Shown: in pieces, positions 7,145 through 12,646 of the stretch
Position numbering within the stretch: position 1 is the first letter of the stretch
Layout of the letters: each line of letters opens with the position of its first letter
From: Methanobacteriota archaeon
GTDB lineage: Archaea; Thermoplasmatota; Poseidoniia; Poseidoniales; Thalassarchaeaceae
Direction: 5' to 3'
Assembly: GCA_002725475.1 (NCBI GenBank)
Contig: PBPH01000095.1
Coordinates: 1 to 12,646, forward strand
Length of the DNA stretch: 12,646 nucleotides
Program-made: the position numbers and the translations under genes
The notes under the pieces: model-generated
Databases searched by the model: none
Told to the model about the DNA's origin: nothing
What the model saw: only the letters and a program-made list of their open reading frames with translations

Positions 7145-9919
7145 ATGAGCGATGAAAAGGAAATGGTTGGCTACAGACAACAGCCTGGGAAGTTGCCTTT
7201 TGCAAGACCTGGAAGTGGAGGTAAAAACCAATTTAGCCAATTGAGAGATGATGAATTAATTCCAGAAAGTCAAGGTGGTAAAAAGAAACAACCCTGGGGC
7301 GATCATCGACATGACGAACTGGTAACAAGTTCTGCTATTGGGAAGAGAACACCTCTTTATGATGCTAAATGGAAAGTAACTGGACAAGCAAAATATGGAG
7401 ATGATATTAGATTGTCAAATGAACTGATTGGCAAGATATTACGATCACCTCATCACTTTGCTAGAATCAAATCTATTGATACATCTGCAGCAGAATCTCT
7501 TGAAGGCGTGGTTGCTATCGCCACGGGAGCGGATGCTACTGCGAAATTTGGTGTTCTACCAGTTACCAAGGATGAGCATGCATTAGCTGTAAATCTAGTT
7601 AGGCATATGGGGGATTTAGTTGCCTGTGTAGCAGCAGAAGATGAAGCGACTGCTCTAGAAGCACTAAAACTAATCGAAGTCGATTATGAAATTCTTGATA
7701 GCAATAATGACATGGCTAAAGGCCTTGAAGATAGCGAAAATCCAATTCATGACCGGGGAAAATACCACATTGGAGAGTCAAATATTCAAAAGCGAGTTTT
7801 CCAAGAGTTTGGAGAAGTTACAAACATGGAACAGAAAGCGGTAGCATCTCACAAAGCAAATTGGCATTTCCAAGGGGTAAACCATGGCTTTACCGAACCC
7901 CATGCAGTAGCAGCCCACTGGGATCCGAGAGGTAGATTGACAATCTACACACCACAACAAGTACCACACTACTTACATCGATCTTTAGCGGATGTTTTGG
8001 AAATTCCAATGCATCAAATAAACGTCTATAGAACGTTTGTAGGGGGCGGATTTGGAGGTAAGTCCGACCCGTTCCCTCATGAGATGTGCGCTGCTATTTT
8101 GGCACGGAAATCAGGGAGGCCTGTTCGCATTACATTCGATAGGGAAGAGGTCTTTTGGATTAATCGTGGTAGGCACCCCTCAAAAATAGAGATGAATCTT
8201 CATGCAGACTCCCAAGGAAGATTATGTGGGGTAGCTACTGATGCACTTATCGATGGAGGTTCATTCGCTTCATTTGGTCATGTGACTACATATTACAATG
8301 GAGTACTTCATACAGCGCCATACGAAATCGGAGGATTTCATTACACTGGCGCTAGAGTTTGGACAAATAAGCCAGCTTCTGGGGCTATGAGAGGGCATGG
8401 TGCTGTGAATTCTCGCTGTGCTGTAGAAGTTGGGCTAGATGACCTGTCAGAACAGTTAGCTGTAGATCCTATGACATTCAGGCTAGCTAACTTGCTACCA
8501 CCCCTAAGTGCTACAATCACTGGATTCAGAATAACTAGTACAGGGATGAGGGAATGTTTGGAGAAAGTAAGAGCCGCTTCCGGTTGGGATGAAAAATTCA
8601 GGAAGTTGCCTTTAGGTCACGGAATAGGCGTCGGATGTGGTTTCTTTATTTCAGGAAGCGGATTACCTATCCACTGGGACCCAAATAAGTTCCCTCATGC
8701 AACTGTGCACCTGAAAATTGACATGGATGGAGGGGTTACAGTTCATACGGGCGCTGCCGAAATTGGCCAGGGCTCTGATACCGTAGTTGCTCAATCAGTT
8801 GCTGAAGTTTTGGGATTACCGCTAGACATGATTAGAATCCGCTCTAGGGAATCGGACACTTCACCTGTTGACTTAGGATCTTATTCAAGCCGTGTAACTT
8901 TCATGAATGCAAATGCTGCAATTTCAGCGGCTATGGAAATACGAGAAGAGTTGATTGAGGCAACAACTGAAATCACTGGCGCAGATAAAGAAAAATTGGT
9001 AATTGGTGATCGGAGAATATATGATAAAACTGATCCTGCAGTAGGTGTTTCATATCTAGAAGCCCTACACAAAGCCCAGGAAGAAAGAGGAGCACTCGTG
9101 GCATCAGGAGCATATCGAACTCCGCCAATGGGAAGGGCGCACAAAGGCGCCGCTGCAGGATTGGCTCCAGCATACTCTTTTTCGGCATATGTAGCAGAAG
9201 TCAAAGTTGATGTAGAAACTGGTGAGACTAAAGTTCTCAATGTTTGGGCGGCTCATGATTGTGGTAAGGCCCTAAACCCGTTATCTGTGGAAGGTCAAAT
9301 AATCGGTAGTTGTCATATGGGATTGGGCCAAGTTCTCTCCGAAGAAATGGTATATGGAAGAACTGGAAATCTGATGAATGCAAATCTTCTAGAATATAAG
9401 ATTCCCACTGTTCATGAAATGCCAAATGTATTTCCTATAATCGTTGAAAGTAACGACCCAGAGGGCCCTTTCGGTGCGAAAGAAGCTGGTGAAGGACCCC
9501 TTCTCCCAATCTTGCCCTCTGTCTGTAATGCTGTCTATGATGCAATAGGGTTGAGAGTAAATGAATTACCTATCACACAAGATAGAATGCATCAAAACAT
9601 AGAGAAGTTGTGCAAAGAACAAGGAGTTAGTGACCCATTAGAATTAACTTCACCTTCCATAGAATATTCTCAACTTCAGGAAATTCTTGCCAAGAGGGCT
9701 GAAGAACATGAAAAACGAGACAAAGAAAGACGCAACTCAGAAAATGTTGAGCCTTACCATAATGGGGCACTGTTTGGCTATGAAGCAACTATTCCTCCCG
9801 AAGAACAATCGAATGAATGGGAAGTTTCTGTAACCCCCAGTCAAGAATACCTAGAAAATCCCCGATTGGCTGGTAGTGCTTGGAAACATGTAGAGCGAAG
9901 GCACAGGAGTGATGCATAA
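7145..9919 (+). CDS. hcrA: Molybdenum cofactor-binding large subunit, 4-hydroxybenzoyl-CoA reductase alpha-like
   Basis: This is the catalytic subunit of a xanthine-oxidase-family hydroxylase or reductase; it should bind Mo-pterin cytosine dinucleotide. It has 924 residues. The family core runs from about 65 to 815. It includes the a/b hammerhead domain (about 75-185), GGGFGGKSDPF at 300-310, RGHGAVN at 416-422, EIGQG at 539-543, SYSSRVTF at 579-586, and GPFGAKEAGEG at 774-784. Glu783 there is the expected active-site base. RGHG, instead of the AYRCSFR or AYRGAGR of CO dehydrogenase, and the FAD-subunit partner point to the HcrA branch. Known HcrA is about 770 residues. The excess lies in a polar N-terminal extension (about 1-62) and a C-terminal extension (about 816-924) with a highly charged helical stretch (842-866). 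The ATG at 7145 follows GAAGGTG with a five-base spacer. The stop overlaps the next start (TAATG). No maturation gene is nearby in the window. Confidence 0.88.
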   Translation: MSDEKEMVGYRQQPGKLPFARPGSGGKNQFSQLRDDELIPESQGGKKKQPWGDHRHDELVTSSAIGKRTPLYDAKWKVTGQAKYGDDIRLSNELIGKILRSPHHFARIKSIDTSAAESLEGVVAIATGADATAKFGVLPVTKDEHALAVNLVRHMGDLVACVAAEDEATALEALKLIEVDYEILDSNNDMAKGLEDSENPIHDRGKYHIGESNIQKRVFQEFGEVTNMEQKAVASHKANWHFQGVNHGFTEPHAVAAHWDPRGRLTIYTPQQVPHYLHRSLADVLEIPMHQINVYRTFVGGGFGGKSDPFPHEMCAAILARKSGRPVRITFDREEVFWINRGRHPSKIEMNLHADSQGRLCGVATDALIDGGSFASFGHVTTYYNGVLHTAPYEIGGFHYTGARVWTNKPASGAMRGHGAVNSRCAVEVGLDDLSEQLAVDPMTFRLANLLPPLSATITGFRITSTGMRECLEKVRAASGWDEKFRKLPLGHGIGVGCGFFISGSGLPIHWDPNKFPHATVHLKIDMDGGVTVHTGAAEIGQGSDTVVAQSVAEVLGLPLDMIRIRSRESDTSPVDLGSYSSRVTFMNANAAISAAMEIREELIEATTEITGADKEKLVIGDRRIYDKTDPAVGVSYLEALHKAQEERGALVASGAYRTPPMGRAHKGAAAGLAPAYSFSAYVAEVKVDVETGETKVLNVWAAHDCGKALNPLSVEGQIIGSCHMGLGQVLSEEMVYGRTGNLMNANLLEYKIPTVHEMPNVFPIIVESNDPEGPFGAKEAGEGPLLPILPSVCNAVYDAIGLRVNELPITQDRMHQNIEKLCKEQGVSDPLELTSPSIEYSQLQEILAKRAEEHEKRDKERRNSENVEPYHNGALFGYEATIPPEEQSNEWEVSVTPSQEYLENPRLAGSAWKHVERRHRSDA

Positions 9920-10899
9920 TGCGGACGCCCCCTTATTCACTCCATACACCAGACTCATTAGACGACGCTTTTGCAATAGTTGAAGGATTATTGGAGGCTA
10001 AAGAGGACTTTGACTGGGTTGCTGGAGGTACAGACCTTTTGCCAAATTACAAATGGCATCTAAACACTAAGAATCATGTCATTTCTCTTGCTAATGTTGC
10101 AGAATTGAATACTTTGAATTCTACACATATCGGCGCAATGGTAAGGCTACATGATTTGAGTGAAAGTGAAGACACACACCCCTTGATAAGAAAGGCTGCT
10201 GCAAGCGTTGCTTCCATTCTAATTAGGAGATCAGCTACGGTAGGTGGAAATATCTGTTTAGATACTCGATGCTTTTGGTTCAATCAATCAGAGGAATGGC
10301 GAGAATCTATCGATTGGTGCTACAAATGCGATTGCGGCACAGGTGCAGACTGTCGCGTTATTCCAAACCAAAATACACTATGTGTAGCCACATATCAAGC
10401 GGATTTAGCACCTAGCCTGATGTGCTTAGATGCAAAAATCCACCTTGCATCACCCAATGGGAAGAGGGTGATGGCAATGAACGAGTTTTTTTCTCTTGAC
10501 GGGATTACTAGAAACGTACTCGAACCTGGAGAGTTAGTAACCCACATTACCTTACCAAAAAATGCTAGTGATTTCATTGGAGATTACCAAAAACTTACAC
10601 AGAGGGAATCATGGGATTTCCCTGAAGCAGGAATTGCTGCTGCTTGGAAATTGAGTGGTGGTATTATCGAGGAATTAAGAATCTGTTCTACCGGACTTGA
10701 ATCCATCCCTCGCCTTCATTCTGACGAAGCAAATACCGCCATATCAAATTGGAATGGTGAAGAGAGTGTGGAAAAACTAGCAGAATCTGTTAGAAAGGCG
10801 ATTAAACCTGTAAATAATACATATTTCAATCCACGTTATAGGAGAAAAATGGTTAAGGTTTTGACACGTAGATGCCTCAAACCACTCAAAAATTTGTGA
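9919..10899 (+). CDS. hcrB: FAD/[4Fe-4S] subunit of molybdenum hydroxylase, 4-hydroxybenzoyl-CoA reductase beta-like
   Basis: This 326-residue flavoprotein subunit completes the heterotrimer. FAD contacts are expected at VAGGTDLLP (34-42) and TVGGNIC (107-113), both typical of the CoxM/HcrB family. Directly after the second motif is an insert with C118, C134, C145 and C155 (C-x15-C-x10-C-x9-C), flanked by RCFWFNQSEEWR and by the ATYQADLAPSLM segment. In 4-hydroxybenzoyl-CoA reductase a loop at the same place (C-x15-C-x7-C-x8-C) binds an additional [4Fe-4S] cluster. CO dehydrogenase and other relatives lack it. Two further cysteines (C137, C139) sit inside the loop. The known length, about 324 residues, agrees. 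The ATG overlaps the large-subunit stop by one base, and AGGAG at 9905-9909 inside the upstream gene serves as its ribosome binding site, so translation is probably coupled. The HBCR-like class is well supported. The true substrate (an aromatic acyl-CoA or another ring compound) is inference. Confidence 0.87.
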   Translation: MRTPPYSLHTPDSLDDAFAIVEGLLEAKEDFDWVAGGTDLLPNYKWHLNTKNHVISLANVAELNTLNSTHIGAMVRLHDLSESEDTHPLIRKAAASVASILIRRSATVGGNICLDTRCFWFNQSEEWRESIDWCYKCDCGTGADCRVIPNQNTLCVATYQADLAPSLMCLDAKIHLASPNGKRVMAMNEFFSLDGITRNVLEPGELVTHITLPKNASDFIGDYQKLTQRESWDFPEAGIAAAWKLSGGIIEELRICSTGLESIPRLHSDEANTAISNWNGEESVEKLAESVRKAIKPVNNTYFNPRYRRKMVKVLTRRCLKPLKNL

Positions 10900-10931
10900 G
10901 CGAGGGATTGAACAAGTAGAGGTGAGTCGAG

Positions 10932-11894
10932 ATGAACGTGCGCACAAAGATTCTGGTCCTAATGATGGTCTTAGCCGCTCTTCCCATGTCCAGTAATGCT
11001 CAGACTCCAGAATTCCCAATGGGTTGGAATATGGGGGTCGATACTGAGACCGATGCACCACCTACATTTGACTTGGATCTTGAAGGAAAAGCAACCATAG
11101 AATTCTGGATTGACAATCAAAATCTTTACTCACTAACTCTGGAAATTGAATACGATATACCTTTTGATGGATCTGTAAATGGCCCCGACACTGTTGAAGT
11201 TAGTTCGCAATCGAATGAGTCTTTTGAATTCTCAGTACATGGAGTAAATGTTGCTTCATTTACAGCAGGAATTAGTGATTACTTCACAATTGATGCTACA
11301 GTAACTGCTTGGGGCCCAACTCCTGCAACCCCCGGAGATTCTAAGGATGCTGAAGGAAACTTGACGATACCTATGGTGGTTGATTTGGCTGTTGACTTGG
11401 CTGAACCCACTGGCCCAATGAATGCCGGGACTACTACATCCCTTGCAGCGACCGTTTCTAATTCAGGAAATGCTGCAGATTCGGTATTCAAATCGACTAT
11501 TACTGATTCCTGCCCATTGCTAGAAATTTCTGGTGAAGATGATCTTGAAAACATTGCGATCGAAGCAAATGGAAATATGACGGTCTTCCTTAACATTTCA
11601 TCATCAGCCAGTCATCCAACAAAAAATTGTGTCATTGAAATTTCAATCCAATCAAAAGGTGATATTGATGCAGGACGTTCTGAAACTGCGGACTCTGCTG
11701 AAGTGACTCTTAGAGTTGTTGAAGACCGAGGTGGAAGTGGAGATGATGGCGATAACGATGATAATTCTCAATCAAATTCTGACGACTCCGACGAGGGAGG
11801 AGATGTAGTATCACAAAATTGGACGCCATTATGGCCGGGCGCTGTAATTATTGCACCGATATTGGCTGCATTTAACCGCAAAAAATTATTATGA
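10932..11894 (+). CDS. Secreted, membrane-anchored Ig/CARDB-like surface protein
   Basis: This 320-residue protein begins with a clear signal peptide (basic MNVRTK, hydrophobic core to about 18, likely cleavage after SNA at 21-23). Two beta-rich segments follow, about 45-130 and 150-262. The second reads as a CARDB/Ig-like repeat (VDLAVDLAEPTGPMNAG then TTSLAATVSNSGNAADS), with C194 and C233 able to form a disulfide. Next come a Gly/Asp/Ser-rich acidic linker (264-292) and a short C-terminal helix (about 299-314) with the basic tail NRKKLL. This makes it a cell-surface anchored protein with its domains outside. The ATG at 10932 has AGAGGTGAG at 10918-10926. It begins 32 bases after the FAD subunit gene, close enough for co-transcription, although a link to that cytoplasmic enzyme is unclear. 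The binding partner is unknown. Confidence 0.8.
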   Translation: MNVRTKILVLMMVLAALPMSSNAQTPEFPMGWNMGVDTETDAPPTFDLDLEGKATIEFWIDNQNLYSLTLEIEYDIPFDGSVNGPDTVEVSSQSNESFEFSVHGVNVASFTAGISDYFTIDATVTAWGPTPATPGDSKDAEGNLTIPMVVDLAVDLAEPTGPMNAGTTTSLAATVSNSGNAADSVFKSTITDSCPLLEISGEDDLENIAIEANGNMTVFLNISSSASHPTKNCVIEISIQSKGDIDAGRSETADSAEVTLRVVEDRGGSGDDGDNDDNSQSNSDDSDEGGDVVSQNWTPLWPGAVIIAPILAAFNRKKLL

Positions 11895-11941
11895 AAATTT
11901 TTCATCGCTTGTTTTTGTTCAATTTTCAATCGTTTTCGATT
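11892..11941 (+). terminator. T-rich terminator-like region after the surface protein gene
   Basis: Four T-runs follow the stop codon within about 40 bases: T5 at 11898-11902, T5 at 11912-11916, T4 at 11923-11926 and T4 at 11933-11936. This is typical of archaeal oligo-T termination. A 13-base palindrome (TGAAAA-T-TTTTCA, 11892-11904) and a small hairpin (AATCG-TTTT-CGATT, 11928-11941) overlap them. Confidence 0.55.
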
Positions 11942-12113
11942 AATTGGGATGTGATGTTTGGTTGATGAAAACTGAAATGATACGCAACGCGCGGGTTTGA
12001 AACTCTTAGTAAGTCACCACTCTAACAGCCCCAACATATATTTGCGCAACTTTATTCCAAGTTATAGCACCTGTATGTCCGGATGAGTTTACAGGATTGG
12101 AAGTGATTGGTTA
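11895..12113. other. Intergenic region with no recognisable gene
   Basis: This is the longest non-coding gap of the window (219 bases). Its left edge is the T-rich 3' end of the surface protein gene and its right half holds the likely promoter of the following gene. I found no tRNA-like cloverleaf, no long repeat, and only very short open frames (for example 11 codons from an ATG near 11964). Confidence 0.5.
12034..12043 (+). promoter_or_regulatory. TATA-like box for the DUF4350-like gene
   Basis: ACATATATTT is the best TATA-like element in the gap. It lies about 70 bases before the next ATG, which would predict a leader of roughly 45-50 bases if transcription starts about 25 bases downstream. 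The gene has a GGAAGTGA ribosome-binding candidate at 12099-12106, consistent with a leadered transcript. Confidence 0.4.
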
Positions 12114-12646
12114 ATGGCGAAAAACGAAGATGGCCCCAAGCACTTCGGAACCATCATTGGAGCCACTTTTGCAACTCTAATAGTAGTCATGATGTTATCC
12201 ATGACTTTGGTTGCCGCAAACAAGGAAACTTACTATTCTGCTTACGTCACTGAAGCAACAGATGACAAGGCTCAGTTGGCACAAGTTACTGATATGAGGG
12301 ATGGTTTAGGAAGTGGGGCTGATGGAGCTGGTTATAAAATTAGAAACACACTATCTACCCCTATGTTAGTCAATGATTGGGAGGAGCCACATAGAACAAT
12401 GTTGGTTATTGCTGGAACTGAGAAACCAATAGATGAAACTGAAGCCACTGCAATCCATGAATTTGTTACAGAACTAGGTGGCAAAGTAATTGTCGCAACC
12501 GATGGAACAAATGCTAATCGTTTAGCAGCCAAATTTGGCGTGACTTACTTTGGAGACCCACTTCTTGATGAATTCCAGAACTGGAGGACATACGACACTG
12601 AAGGAACGGCTGGGAATGAAAATCCAACTAATGTTTGGGGGATTGC
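12114..12646 (+). CDS. DUF4350-like single-pass membrane protein, partial (C-terminus beyond window edge)
   Basis: An open frame of 177 codons runs from the ATG at 12114 to the window end without a stop. The first 10 residues are polar, then one membrane helix (about 12-34, FGTIIGATFATLIVV and onward) suggests an outside-facing domain. The segment around 71-150 (GAGYKIRNTLS, MLVIAGTEKPI, then FVTELGGKVIVAT and LAAKFGVTYFGDPLLD) has the pattern of DUF4350/GATase-like domains: a beta strand, a helix led by an acidic residue, a GG turn before a second strand, then a helix leading to another strand. Such proteins often occur with MoxR AAA-ATPase and DUF58 genes, so those may lie to the right; this is inference. 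GGAAGTGA lies seven bases before the ATG, and an in-frame stop at 12084 blocks longer starts. The function is unknown. Confidence 0.72.
   Translation, partial: MAKNEDGPKHFGTIIGATFATLIVVMMLSMTLVAANKETYYSAYVTEATDDKAQLAQVTDMRDGLGSGADGAGYKIRNTLSTPMLVNDWEEPHRTMLVIAGTEKPIDETEATAIHEFVTELGGKVIVATDGTNANRLAAKFGVTYFGDPLLDEFQNWRTYDTEGTAGNENPTNVWGI

Noticed and set aside
8881..9240. Minus-strand open frame of 119 codons inside the Mo subunit gene
   Set aside because: It is antisense to a region with conserved catalytic-subunit motifs, and its translation is Ala/Ser-rich without recognisable features.
6551..10899. Aerobic carbon monoxide dehydrogenase (CoxSLM)
   Set aside because: The Mo subunit has RGHG where CoxL has AYRCSFR (form I) or AYRGAGR (form II), and the FAD subunit carries the cysteine insert typical of 4-hydroxybenzoyl-CoA reductase.
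11895..12113. Possible RNA gene in the longest intergenic gap
   Set aside because: No cloverleaf, C/D or H/ACA-like arrangement could be built; the T-runs and TATA-like box explain the region adequately.

Overview
The window looks like a gene-dense piece of a planktonic marine archaeon, most plausibly Marine Group II (Candidatus Poseidoniales, Thermoplasmatota). This is an inference. It rests on moderately AT-rich coding DNA, very short intergenic gaps, Shine-Dalgarno-led ATG starts, T-run 3' ends, archaeal-style secreted proteins with acidic linkers and a C-terminal anchor, and a bacterial/eukaryotic-type glycerolipid acyltransferase, which has been reported from MGII genomes. No rRNA, tRNA, CRISPR or insertion sequence was seen. 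Taxonomy needs a protein-level search.

Left part, minus strand (about 1-4713): two genes in one apparent operon. The promoter-proximal gene encodes a 614-residue protein with one membrane helix at each end and a large outer domain that closely resembles the CD36/LIMP-2/SR-B1 scavenger-receptor family of eukaryotes. Thirty-three bases downstream begins a giant polytopic membrane protein. It is open for 945 codons and still unfinished at the window edge, and it occupies the whole 1-2835 stretch.

Middle (4714-6436): a 124-base divergent intergenic region separates the CD36-like gene from a plus-strand acyltransferase of the PlsC/LPLAT superfamily (H-x5-D, PEG motif, then three predicted membrane helices). 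It is most like the SCT1/GPT2-type glycerol-3-phosphate/DHAP acyltransferases. A lipid-binding-type receptor back to back with a lipid acyltransferase suggests a lipid uptake or remodelling locus; this is inference.

Right part (6551-10899): three tightly spaced genes encode a heterotrimeric molybdenum hydroxylase in the order [2Fe-2S] subunit, Mo subunit, FAD subunit. The FAD subunit carries the extra cysteine loop (C-x15-C-x10-C-x9-C) that marks 4-hydroxybenzoyl-CoA reductase, where it binds an additional [4Fe-4S] cluster. The order also matches hcrCAB. The substrate is not proven, and the Mo subunit has long extra N- and C-terminal segments.

End (10932-12646): a secreted, membrane-anchored protein with an Ig/CARDB-like domain follows 32 bases after the FAD subunit. 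Then come a T-rich terminator-like region, an intergenic stretch with a TATA-like box, and the start of a single-pass protein resembling DUF4350, cut by the window edge.
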